DNA of 64,000 bases. It comes from Microbacterium sp. Bi121 (GTDB lineage Bacteria > Actinomycetota > Actinomycetes > Actinomycetales > Microbacteriaceae). Both the position numbers and the translations under genes were made by a program. Below, piece by piece: positions 52,455-60,321 of the stretch. The stretch spans positions 352,609 through 416,608 of the forward strand of contig NZ_CAKKLJ010000003.1 in NCBI RefSeq assembly GCF_918698005.1, given 5' to 3'. The notes below the pieces were generated by a model, which had not been told where the DNA came from, did not search any database, and worked only from the letters and a program-made list of their open reading frames with translations. Each line of letters opens with the position of its first letter. Position 1 is the stretch's first letter.

Positions 52455-53462
52455 ATGCGCGTCACCGCGGATGTCACTCCTACCAGCGCACAGCAGTTCC
52501 ACGCCTGGTCCCGCCGTGCGGTGCCGGCAGCCGAGCGAATCGCCGACGGGGTCTGGGCGGTGCCGGTGCCAGTGTCGCGCATCCCGATCCGGTTCACGTA
52601 CGCGTATCTGATCCGCTCCAACGGTCAGGCGGTGCTCATCGATCCGGGTGCAAGCAGTCCCGAGGGCGACGCCGCCCTCGCCCGTGGATTGGATGCGATC
52701 GGGATGCCGGTGCGATCGCTGACGGGCATCGTCATCACGCACTACCACTTCGATCACTGGGAGGCCGCGGACGCACTTGCACAGCAGAGCGGGGCGTGGG
52801 TCGCGATCGGTGCGAGCGAGCAGAATTGGATCGACCGGCTGACCGATGACGTTCTGAGTTTGAAAGCCGCGATCGAGCGGTTTCGCGAGTTCGGAGTCCC
52901 GGCAGAACGAGCGGCTGAGTTCGCTGCTGTGGAGGACTACCGCTACACACGGGACCATCTGCGTCCTGGTCTCCTGTTGCGTCACTTGGACGTGTTGCCG
53001 GTCGAGGGGGAATCGCTTCGGGTCCTGTCCACGCCAGGACACAGCCCAGGGCACGTGTGCATCCATGATGAACGACGCGACCTGCTGTTCAGCGGCGATC
53101 ACGTCCTTCCAGGGATCACACCGCACATCGCATTGAATCCGTTCGGGGAGCCCGATCCGCTGGATCAGTACCTTCAGTCGCTTCTCGTTGTCGAGCAGAT
53201 CGGCGATGTCGAGGTGCTCCCGGCGCATGAGTATCGCTTCAGGGGACTCCGCGCGCGGACGCAGTCGCTCAGGGATGATGTTGCGCTCCGAGCGTGCGAA
53301 GTCTCGAACGTGCTCGAGCGTTCTCCCCGATCGACGGTGTGGGAGGTCGCGCGCGACTTGACGTGGTCACGCCCGTGGACGCAGTTCGGGGTGGAGGCGC
53401 AGCGAATGGCCGTCGTGGAGACGGCTGCTTATATCGCAACGCTGGCAACCGGATCCGCGTAA
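52455..53462 (+). CDS. MBL-fold metallo-hydrolase
   Basis: 335 aa. Zinc motif THYHFDHWEAAD, later GHSPGHVCIHD, LFSGDHVLP and HEYRFRG; the C-terminal quarter is a helical extension as in glyoxalase-II-like and Lact-type MBL proteins. Likely an acyl-CoA thioesterase or lactonase used when intermediates accumulate or when a ring is opened. It ends the Liv operon. Confidence 0.82.
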   Translation: MRVTADVTPTSAQQFHAWSRRAVPAAERIADGVWAVPVPVSRIPIRFTYAYLIRSNGQAVLIDPGASSPEGDAALARGLDAIGMPVRSLTGIVITHYHFDHWEAADALAQQSGAWVAIGASEQNWIDRLTDDVLSLKAAIERFREFGVPAERAAEFAAVEDYRYTRDHLRPGLLLRHLDVLPVEGESLRVLSTPGHSPGHVCIHDERRDLLFSGDHVLPGITPHIALNPFGEPDPLDQYLQSLLVVEQIGDVEVLPAHEYRFRGLRARTQSLRDDVALRACEVSNVLERSPRSTVWEVARDLTWSRPWTQFGVEAQRMAVVETAAYIATLATGSA

Positions 53463-53495
53463 CGCGTCACAGGCGTGGCCGGCTCGCGCCAGGAG

Positions 53496-53981
53496 TTATG
53501 CGTCGCGCCGCCGCACGAGAAAACTGGACGTGAATGTCATCACCACTTCGCCGCGCTGGTTCATGGTCGAGTAGTCGATCGTCCAAACCCCGTTCTCCGG
53601 CTTCGAAGTCACGCGCGCCTCGCGGACCGTGGCGCGAACGTATATCGAGTCGCCGATGAGCACGGGCTTGCTCGCGCGCACCTCGTCGAGTCCGAGCCAG
53701 GCGATCACGTTGCCGAAGTAGCCGAGTTGCGTGACAAGACCGAGGGACAGGGAGAGAGTCAGCGGCCCGTGGGCGATGCGCTCACCGAACGGCGTGGATG
53801 CGGCGTAGTCGGCGTTGATGTGGAACTGCACGATATCGCCGGTGAGCCCTGCCCAGTTGACGAGATGCGCATCTGTGATCGTGATCCCGGTCGAATGCAG
53901 CTCGTCTCCCGCGATCAGATCTTCCCAGTGCCGTGGTTGCGGTGCTTTCACATTTCCCGGCGTTGGCATCGTCTCGGTCAT
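53496..53981 (-). CDS. MaoC family dehydratase
   Basis: 161-aa hotdog-fold protein: HWEDLIAGDELHSTGITITDAHLVNWAGLTGD then FGERIAHGPLTLSLSLGL with the hydratase Asp/His positions. AAGGAGG is close to ATG 53981. Single gene divergent from the carboxylase beta gene; the shared gap has a TetR operator. It is distinct in sequence from the MaoC at 43462, so a different enoyl-CoA is likely. Confidence 0.84.
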   Translation of the reverse strand: MTETMPTPGNVKAPQPRHWEDLIAGDELHSTGITITDAHLVNWAGLTGDIVQFHINADYAASTPFGERIAHGPLTLSLSLGLVTQLGYFGNVIAWLGLDEVRASKPVLIGDSIYVRATVREARVTSKPENGVWTIDYSTMNQRGEVVMTFTSSFLVRRRDA

Positions 53982-54046
53982 GAGGGCCTCCTTGCTCTCC
54001 AGGAAGCCTGTCAGAACATCGGCGACTTCCGTTAACGATCAGACTA

Positions 54047-54062
54047 GCGTACGCTCGTTCGC
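54047..54062. promoter_or_regulatory. TetR operator (site 5) before the carboxylase beta gene
   Basis: GCGTACGCTCGTTCGC; its reverse complement GCGAACGAGCGTACGC fits the island consensus. It lies 29 bp before the ATG at 54091 and 66 bp before the divergent MaoC gene. I cannot fix the promoter boxes. Confidence 0.6.
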
Positions 54063-54090
54063 AGAACTACCCACCTCATGGAGGTCAACG

Positions 54091-55668
54091 ATGACGAACG
54101 CTGTGACTGAGACCCAGCCCGAAGACGGCCAGGTTGCCGAGAAGACCGTGCACGACACTCTGTCGGAGTACGCCGCGGCTGCCAAGCTCGGCGGCTCGCA
54201 GAAGAACCGCGACAAGATCAAGGCGTCGGGCAAGATGCTCGTGCGCGAGCGTCTTGCGCACCTGTTCGATGACGGCGAGTACATCGAGGACGGCCTACTG
54301 GCTCGCTTCTCCGAGGGTCTGCCCGGTGATGCCGTCGTGTGCGCGTACGGCAACATCGACGGCCGCGAGGTCTGCGTCATCGCCAACGACTACAGCGTCA
54401 AAGCGGGCACGTGGGGCTACCGCACCTTCGAGAAGATCACCTTCGCACAGGACACGGCCACGGCCGCCGGCATCCCGATCGTGTACCTCTTCGACTCCGC
54501 CGGCGCACGTATCGACGAGCAGCTCGACAGCTTTGCAGGTCGTCACGCGTGGGGCAACATCTTCTACAACCAGGTGCAGATCTCTGGGCGCGTACCGCAG
54601 GTGTGCGCGCTGTTCGGCCCTTCGCCTGCGGGCTCTGCGTACGTCCCGGCCCTCTGCGACTTGACCATTATGGTCCGCGGTCACGCGACGGCATACCTCG
54701 GGTCTCCCCGCCTGGCCGAGATGGTCACGGGGGAGAAGGTCACCCTCGAAGAGATGGGGGGTGCGGAGATGCACTGCACCGTCTCGGGTCTGGGCGACGT
54801 CCTCGTCGAGGACGACATCGAAGCCCTCAACGCGATCCGTGTCTGGCTCAGCTTCCTTCCTGCGAACTGGGAGAACCCGGCGCCCGTTGCTCCGGCGGCC
54901 GAACCGCGCGAGGGACGCAAGCTCAGCGATATCGTTCCGCTGCGCGAAGCAGAGGTGTTCGACATGGAGGAGTTCGTCGAATCGCTGGTCGATGAAGGAA
55001 GCTACTTCCCTTACAAGGAGCTCTTCGCGCCTGAGATGCTGACCGGCTTCGCCCGGATCAACGGACAGCCCGTCGGACTCGTCGCGAATCAGCCCAAGCA
55101 CATGGGCGGCACGATCTTCCCCGACTCGTCCGACAAGGCGGCCCGTTTCATCTGGATCTGCAACGCCTACAACATCCCGATCCTGTTCCTCGTAGATATC
55201 GCGGGATACATGATCGGATCCGCGGTCGAGCGCCAGGGCATCATCCGTCACGGCGCGAAGATGATCTTCGCCGTGTCGGAGTGCCGCGTCCCTCGCATCA
55301 CAGTGCTCGTGCGCAAAGCGTACGGTGGCGGCTACCTCGCGATGTCCGGAGCTCCCATGCACCCCGACGCGATCATCGCGCTGCCGACGGCTCGCCCGGC
55401 GCTGATGGGGCCGGATGCCGCCGTCAACGGCGTCTATTACAACCAGATCCACGCCATCGAAGACCCCGAGGAGCGCGCGAGGTTCGTCGCCGAGAAGCAC
55501 GCCGAGTACGCCGAGGGCATCGACGTCTTCAAGATCGCCGACGCCAACGCAGTTGAAGCGGTGGTGCCGACGGACGAGCTGCGCGGAGAACTGTCCAAGC
55601 GTCTTCGCCTGTACAAGAAGCGTGACGCCGTGCCCGTGCAGCGCCGCCAAGCAGTAACGCCTGTCTGA
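54091..55668 (+). CDS. acyl-CoA carboxylase beta subunit (carboxyltransferase)
   Basis: 525-aa double crotonase-fold protein. N-terminal half: ERLAHLFDDGEYIEDG, VYLFDSAGARIDEQL and GGAEMHCTVSG; C-terminal half: LVANQPKHMGGTIFPDSSDKA and RKAYGGGYLAMSG. ATG 54091 follows GGAGGT; the upstream frame is antisense of the MaoC gene. It should pair with the biotin-bearing alpha subunit at 40810. Whether the acyl group is propionyl, methylcrotonyl or longer cannot be read with certainty. Confidence 0.92.
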   Translation: MTNAVTETQPEDGQVAEKTVHDTLSEYAAAAKLGGSQKNRDKIKASGKMLVRERLAHLFDDGEYIEDGLLARFSEGLPGDAVVCAYGNIDGREVCVIANDYSVKAGTWGYRTFEKITFAQDTATAAGIPIVYLFDSAGARIDEQLDSFAGRHAWGNIFYNQVQISGRVPQVCALFGPSPAGSAYVPALCDLTIMVRGHATAYLGSPRLAEMVTGEKVTLEEMGGAEMHCTVSGLGDVLVEDDIEALNAIRVWLSFLPANWENPAPVAPAAEPREGRKLSDIVPLREAEVFDMEEFVESLVDEGSYFPYKELFAPEMLTGFARINGQPVGLVANQPKHMGGTIFPDSSDKAARFIWICNAYNIPILFLVDIAGYMIGSAVERQGIIRHGAKMIFAVSECRVPRITVLVRKAYGGGYLAMSGAPMHPDAIIALPTARPALMGPDAAVNGVYYNQIHAIEDPEERARFVAEKHAEYAEGIDVFKIADANAVEAVVPTDELRGELSKRLRLYKKRDAVPVQRRQAVTPV

Positions 55669-56003
55669 TGTACCGAGTGATCGTGGTCATCCGCCGGAAG
55701 GTGGGGATGGCGCGTGAGGAATTCCTCGAGCACTGGCTCGCCGACCATCCGCGCTTCGTCGAGCGTCTTCCCGGCGTGCGGGCATACCGGCAGAGCCCGG
55801 CAATCGAGCATCGCAAGGAATGGCCGTTCGACGGCATGGCGGAGCTGTTCTTCGATTCGCTCGGTGACATCGCTCGTGCGTTCGACTGCGTCGAGGCGCG
55901 GGAGCTGTTCGCGCATGAGGAGGATTTCCTCGAGGACGCGACGTGGTTCATCGCCGACGAAGGGCGAGATGTCCCATTGGCGTCGCTGTTGAACAGGGAG
56001 TAG
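55668..56003 (+). CDS. EthD domain protein
   Basis: 111-aa dimeric ferredoxin-like (EthD) protein: MYRVIVVIRRKVGMAREEFLEHWLADHPRF matches the EthD consensus, with FFDSLGDIARAF in the second half. The ATG overlaps the carboxylase stop (TGATG). EthD proteins accompany oxidative degradation genes, and some act as isomerases or cyclases. A second, larger EthD protein follows 4 bp later. Confidence 0.8.
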   Translation: MYRVIVVIRRKVGMAREEFLEHWLADHPRFVERLPGVRAYRQSPAIEHRKEWPFDGMAELFFDSLGDIARAFDCVEARELFAHEEDFLEDATWFIADEGRDVPLASLLNRE

Positions 56004-56007
56004 AGCT

Positions 56008-56637
56008 GTGCCCAAACGAATCACATACCTGACGAAGCGGTCCGACCTCAGCGCCGAGCAGTTCAGCGCGCACTGGTCGACCTCGCACGCGGCCATCGCC
56101 GTGAACCTGCCCGGAATCGAGTCGTACCGTCAGAACCACGTCGTCGGTGGCGGATCGTCCGTGTACAACGTCGACGGGATCGTGGAGCTGTGGTTCGCCA
56201 ACGATGAAGTGGTGACAGCCGGAATCGATTCGGAGGTCGCGGATCTGCTCGTCGAGGACGAACCGCGATTCCTCAGCGGTCTCGTTGGTGGTGCAGTGGA
56301 CTCTGGCGCGCCGACGCAGTACTGGCCGACCAAGGTTTGGGTTCTGGCGCGATGGACGGATCAAGACGCATCTGACGTTCTGGTCGCGTGGTCGCGTCGG
56401 ACTGCGCGTGGAATCGGTGCGGTCGCTGCCGTCAACATCGTCGACCCCAGCGGACCCCAACTCACTCGCGAACGCCTCACGGTCAACCCAAGGCCACCGC
56501 AGGTCGCCGTGTGCTTCGGTCTGGAGTCCGGACAGGACCCCGAGCACGCGCGTGCGACTGTGTTGCGTGAGGCGGCGAGACTCGACAGCTTGGCAGACCT
56601 TGACGTGCTGCTCGCTGAGGAGAAGGTCATCGTTTGA
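56008..56637 (+). CDS. EthD domain protein, two-part
   Basis: 209 aa. Residues 1-100 are an EthD domain (RITYLTKRSDLSAEQFSAHWSTSHAAIA); the second 100 residues look like a degenerate copy of the same fold (VWVLARWTDQDASDVLVAWSRRTARG), so the protein may form an intramolecular dimer. GTG 56008 is the only sensible start. It ends the carboxylase-EthD operon. Function unknown; an isomerase or cyclase role in the island is possible. Confidence 0.74.
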   Translation: MPKRITYLTKRSDLSAEQFSAHWSTSHAAIAVNLPGIESYRQNHVVGGGSSVYNVDGIVELWFANDEVVTAGIDSEVADLLVEDEPRFLSGLVGGAVDSGAPTQYWPTKVWVLARWTDQDASDVLVAWSRRTARGIGAVAAVNIVDPSGPQLTRERLTVNPRPPQVAVCFGLESGQDPEHARATVLREAARLDSLADLDVLLAEEKVIV

Positions 56638-56664
56638 CCGCTCTGCGCGCTCCGTGGTGATTCT

Positions 56665-56680
56665 AAGTATCATGATACTT
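56665..56680. promoter_or_regulatory. perfect 16-bp palindrome before etfB
   Basis: AAGTATCATGATACTT is fully symmetric. TTGACA (56679-56684) begins at its right edge. It lies 60 bp before the etfB ATG. It is unlike the TetR sites of the island, so another regulator is expected; MarR-type proteins often use such AT-rich dyads. Confidence 0.6.
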
Positions 56681-56739
56681 GACACTCAATTCCACCTTTG
56701 CCGGCCGACTAGACTCGACTCAGTCGTGAGGAGCATTCG

Positions 56740-57516
56740 ATGAAGATCTTCGTCCTGGTCAAAGAGGTGCCAGATACCTATGGCGATCGCAAGTTGAATC
56801 TGGAGACGGGTTTGGCTGATCGTGGCGCCGGTGATGTGGTGCTGGATGAGATCACCGAGCGTGCTCTTGAGGTGGCTCTGAGCTTCGCCGACAAGAACGA
56901 TGGCACCGAGGTCGTGGCCCTTTCGATGGCCCCCGAGTCGTCGACGGCTTCCATTCGCCGCGCACTTGCGATCGGTGCGGCATCCGCCGTGCACGTCGTC
57001 GACGCGGAGCTTGCCGGAGCCGATCTCGGACTCACCGCCGAGGTTCTGGCCGCGGCGATCCGCCGCGCCGAGCCCGACCTGGTGATCACGGGGAACCTGT
57101 CCACCGACGGTTCGGGTGGCATGATCCCGGCGATGCTCGCCGAGCACCTCGGCTTCGCGCAGGCGACTGCCCTGAGCGCGGTGGAGATCACGGCCGACGG
57201 TGTGACTGGTACCCGTGCGGCCGACGACGGGAACCAGTCCGTGACCGTTCCGCTCCCGGCGGTGATCTCGATCACTGAGGCTCTGCCCGATGCGCGGTTC
57301 CCGAACTTCAAGGGCATCATGGCCGCGAAGAAGAAGCCGCTCGAGGTTCTGTCGCTGGCCGATCTCGGCGTCTCCGCCGACCCGGCTGCAGCGCCGCGGA
57401 CGATCATGACGACGGTTTCCGAGAAGCCCCCGCGTGCGGCGGGCGTGAAGATCACCGATGAGGGGGATGCCGGCGCACAGCTGGTCGACTTCCTCGTGCA
57501 GAACAGGCTGGTGTGA
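56740..57516 (+). CDS. etfB: electron transfer flavoprotein, beta subunit
   Basis: 258-aa ETF beta/FixA protein: KIFVLVKEVPDTYG start, LDEITERALEVALSF, VITGNLSTDGSGGMIPAMLAEHLG, and FPNFKGIMAAKKKPLEV for AMP/ETF partner binding. GAGGAG precedes the ATG. It takes electrons from acyl-CoA dehydrogenases such as those at 31.8 and 43.9 kb. Next gene overlaps or nearly touches. Confidence 0.94.
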   Translation: MKIFVLVKEVPDTYGDRKLNLETGLADRGAGDVVLDEITERALEVALSFADKNDGTEVVALSMAPESSTASIRRALAIGAASAVHVVDAELAGADLGLTAEVLAAAIRRAEPDLVITGNLSTDGSGGMIPAMLAEHLGFAQATALSAVEITADGVTGTRAADDGNQSVTVPLPAVISITEALPDARFPNFKGIMAAKKKPLEVLSLADLGVSADPAAAPRTIMTTVSEKPPRAAGVKITDEGDAGAQLVDFLVQNRLV

Positions 57517-57518
57517 CC

Positions 57519-58490
57519 ATGAGCTACCCCGCAGACTCCATCCTCGTCCTCGTCGACGTGACCCCCGCAGGTGACGCTGCCTCGAGTACGGCCGCGCTGA
57601 TCGGTGCCGCATCGTTGATCGGTTCTCCGGTTGCGCTGGTTCCCGGTGGTGCGCAGAGCGCGGTGGATGCCGCGGCCGCTGCCGGTGCATCCGTCGTCCT
57701 CACGGCGGATGCCGATGCCGGGTCCCTCACGGTTCCGCTGGTCGACGCGCTGCAGGCCGCGTACAAGAAGGTGCAACCGGACGCGATCCTGATCTCGAAC
57801 TCGATCACCGGGCGCGATGTCGCCGGGCGCCTCGCTGTGCGCGAGCGGCTCGCCATCTCGGTCGACGCGACCGGCGTCTCGCGTGACGATGAGGGCATCG
57901 TCGCTCACCACTCCGTCTACGGCGGCGCGTATCTCACCGATTCGGCTCCGACATTCGGCGCCCCGGTGATCACGGTCCGTCAGGGCGCGGTGGATGCTCG
58001 TGCCGAGGCCGTCGGCACACCTGCCGTCGAGGCGCTCGAGGTGACGGCATCCGGCGCCGCCGCAGCGTCGGCCGGCACGGTCGAGGTCGTCGAGGTCGCG
58101 TCGTCGCGTCCCGAACTGCGCGGAGCCACCAGGGTCGTCTCGGGTGGTCGTGGGCTCGGCTCGAAGGAGCAGTTCGTGCTCGTCGAGCAGCTCGCTGACG
58201 CGCTCGGTGCCGCGATCGGCGCGTCGCGCGCCGCGGTGGATGCCGGATACATCCCGTATGCGCACCAGGTCGGGCAGACCGGTGTCTCGGTGTCGCCGCA
58301 GCTGTATGTCGCCGTCGGAATCTCCGGTGCGATCCAGCACCGTGCCGGCATGCAGACCGCGAAGACCATCGTCGCGATCAACAAGGACGGCGACGCCCCG
58401 ATCTTCGACATCGCCGACTTCGGCATCGTCGGCGACCTGTTCACGATCGTGCCGCAGGTCGTCGAGGCCCTCGAAGCACGGAAGAAGTAG
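57519..58490 (+). CDS. etfA: electron transfer flavoprotein, alpha subunit
   Basis: 323-aa ETF alpha/FixB. FAD-binding C-terminus is complete: SGGRGLGSKEQF, VGQTGVSVSPQLYVAVGISGAIQH and AINKDGDAPIFDIADFGIVGD. ATG 57519 lies 2 bases after the etfB stop; a GTG at 57513 overlapping that stop is equally possible. The cytochrome-like gene follows by 2 bp, which ties ETF to a membrane haem protein. Confidence 0.93.
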   Translation: MSYPADSILVLVDVTPAGDAASSTAALIGAASLIGSPVALVPGGAQSAVDAAAAAGASVVLTADADAGSLTVPLVDALQAAYKKVQPDAILISNSITGRDVAGRLAVRERLAISVDATGVSRDDEGIVAHHSVYGGAYLTDSAPTFGAPVITVRQGAVDARAEAVGTPAVEALEVTASGAAAASAGTVEVVEVASSRPELRGATRVVSGGRGLGSKEQFVLVEQLADALGAAIGASRAAVDAGYIPYAHQVGQTGVSVSPQLYVAVGISGAIQHRAGMQTAKTIVAINKDGDAPIFDIADFGIVGDLFTIVPQVVEALEARKK

Positions 58491-58492
58491 TC

Positions 58493-60199
58493 ATGGCGAC
58501 GCGGATGCTCAGGCGGGGCCTGCCGCGCGTGGCCGGCGGCGACCCCTGGCCCCCGGCCGGCGACATCGAGGTGGCGGATGCTGCGGCCGCCGTCGCGGTC
58601 GCTGAGCCCTCGCGGGACGTTGAGCGACTGGAGGGAGTCGAAACGACTGCCCCTGCTGCCGCGACAGAAGACGGCTTCGACTCGCTGACGCTCGCTCAGC
58701 CCGTTTCGTCTCCGGCTGCTCCGCAGCCTCCGCTCAACGACCCGCAGGGGACGTCCGCTGAAGGCGTGACGCTGCGTCGCGGGCTGCCGCGCACGCCGGG
58801 TGGGGAGGCTTGGCCTCCGGCGGATTCTGCCGCTGCCGCGTCCATCGCAACCACCGTCGCCGCGACCGATGCTGTTGCGCCGACTGCTGCGAGAACTCCG
58901 ACTTCGCGGAGCGTTGAGCGAGCCGAGGGTGAGACGAAACGGGTTGAGCAAGCGCAGCGCGTCGAAACCGCTGGCCCTGCCGCAACGTCAACATCTGGGG
59001 CATCCCTCCGTCGTGGCCTGCCGCGCATGCCGGGCGGAGAGCCGTGGCCTCCGGAGGGGACCGCTGCAGTCGTCGCGACCGTCGTCGCCGACGCCGAGCC
59101 TGTCGCGGCGTCTGGCGCCGAGGCCACGTCCGCTCCCGAACTCGTCGAAGCAACCGAGGCGCTGGCATCCACGGCCGTCGCGACGGTCGATGTGAGTACG
59201 CCGCTGCCGTTCCAGCGCACGGTGTTTCCCGGCAGGAACGCGTTCGACCGCCCGGCGCCCGCGCCCGAGCCGGAGCGCATCGGCCCGTTCACGAAGGTCC
59301 AGTGGGCGGGAGCTGTGATCGTCGGAGGAATCGGACTGCTCGGCGCCGCAGCGATGGCCGTGCTGTTCGTGCGCTGGCTGCTCAGCCTCTCCGGCATGCA
59401 GGACTTCCTGGCGGCCTACCCCGGTGAGTACCACCTGCCAGAGGGCGCCCCCGTCGGCTTCCCCGGCTGGCTGGGCTGGCAGCACTTCCTCAATGTGTTC
59501 CTGATGGTCCTGATCATCCGCTCGGGGCTCCGCATCCGAAACGAGAAGCGGCCGACCGCGTTCTGGACGCCGCGGAACAACCCCAAGGGCAAAGTCAGCC
59601 TGACGATCTGGTTCCACCAGGCGCTCGACATCCTGTGGCTGCTCAACGGCGTCGTGTTCATCGTGCTGCTGTTCGTGTCAGGTCAGTGGATGCGAGTGAT
59701 CCCCACGAGCTGGGAGGTCATCCCGAACGCGATCTCGGCCGTCCTGCAGTACATCTCGCTGGACTGGCCGACCGAGAACGGCTGGGTGAACTACAACTCG
59801 ATCCAGCAGATCACCTACTTCGTGACGATCTTCATCGCAGCCCCGCTCGCTGCCGTCACCGGATTCCGGATGAGCGGCATGTGGCCCAAGAACGCCGAGA
59901 AGCTCAGCAAGGCGTACCCGATCGAGTGGGCGCGCGCCCTGCACTTCCCGGTGATGCTGTACTTCGTGGTCTTCATCGCGATCCACGTGTTCCTCGTGTT
60001 CGCGACCGGCGCGCTGCGCAACCTCAACCACATGTACGCCGCACAGGGCTCTGTCGACCCGAACGCCTATGCCGACAACTGGACCGGATTCTGGTTCTTC
60101 GCGGCATCCCTCGTGGTCATCGCCGCAGCCTGGGTCGCCGCACGACCCCTCGTGCTCGCACCCATCGCGAAGCTCTTCGGCAGCGTCAGCAGCCGCTGA
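58493..60199 (+). CDS. cytochrome b/b6 (b561-like) membrane protein with long repeat-bearing N-terminus
   Basis: 568 aa. The first 265 residues are Ala/Pro/Thr-rich and carry three copies of LRRGLPRxxGGxxWPP (about 6-21, 94-109, 172-187). Residues 268-568 hold about six helices with haem-ligand candidates His331, His375, His484 and His498, as in di-haem b-type cytochromes. It begins 2 bp after etfA. The natural idea is that it takes electrons from ETF into the membrane, in place of or next to an ETF-quinone oxidoreductase; this is inferred. Part of the linker is made of translated REP-like DNA. Confidence 0.82.
   Translation: MATRMLRRGLPRVAGGDPWPPAGDIEVADAAAAVAVAEPSRDVERLEGVETTAPAAATEDGFDSLTLAQPVSSPAAPQPPLNDPQGTSAEGVTLRRGLPRTPGGEAWPPADSAAAASIATTVAATDAVAPTAARTPTSRSVERAEGETKRVEQAQRVETAGPAATSTSGASLRRGLPRMPGGEPWPPEGTAAVVATVVADAEPVAASGAEATSAPELVEATEALASTAVATVDVSTPLPFQRTVFPGRNAFDRPAPAPEPERIGPFTKVQWAGAVIVGGIGLLGAAAMAVLFVRWLLSLSGMQDFLAAYPGEYHLPEGAPVGFPGWLGWQHFLNVFLMVLIIRSGLRIRNEKRPTAFWTPRNNPKGKVSLTIWFHQALDILWLLNGVVFIVLLFVSGQWMRVIPTSWEVIPNAISAVLQYISLDWPTENGWVNYNSIQQITYFVTIFIAAPLAAVTGFRMSGMWPKNAEKLSKAYPIEWARALHFPVMLYFVVFIAIHVFLVFATGALRNLNHMYAAQGSVDPNAYADNWTGFWFFAASLVVIAAAWVAARPLVLAPIAKLFGSVSSR
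58619..58969. repeat. REP-like palindromic repeats inside a coding region
   Basis: Four units related to GTTGAGCGAGC...GTCGAAACG: 58619-58645 (plus), 58702-58743 (inverted: CGTTTCGTC...CTCAACGACC), 58913-58941 and 58942-58969 (plus, tandem). Such units normally lie between genes in actinobacteria. Here they are read in frame as VERLEGVETT, PVSSPAAPQPPLNDP, VERAEGETK and VEQAQRVETA in the linker of the cytochrome-like protein. Confidence 0.6.
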
Positions 60200-60244
60200 G
60201 CGCCGCCGCCCCGGCATCGTCCGCCGCCGAGCCCCCGCTTTATC

Positions 60245-60307
60245 GCCGAGACCCCGTCGTACTCACGTGAGTACGACGGGGTCTCGGCACGAAGACGGGG
60301 TCTCGGC
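60245..60307. repeat. 44-bp perfect palindrome plus extra half-copy; bidirectional terminator
   Basis: 60245-60288 is a perfect palindrome starting GCCGAGACCCCGTCGTAC, with no loop bases. 60294-60307 repeats GACGGGGTCTCGGC once more. It lies between the convergent cytochrome and acetyltransferase genes and can serve as a terminator for both. Confidence 0.7.
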
Positions 60308-60321
60308 GGGAAGTGGCGGCG

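Noticed and set aside
40810..55668. Calling the carboxylase propionyl-CoA carboxylase (pccA/pccB)
   Set aside because: The subunits are far apart and belong to a CitE/MaoC/acyl-CoA dehydrogenase set; specificity residues cannot be judged safely by eye.
60245..60307. Palindrome as a mobile-element end or attachment site
   Set aside because: No transposase, no target duplication and a position between convergent genes; a terminator is simpler.
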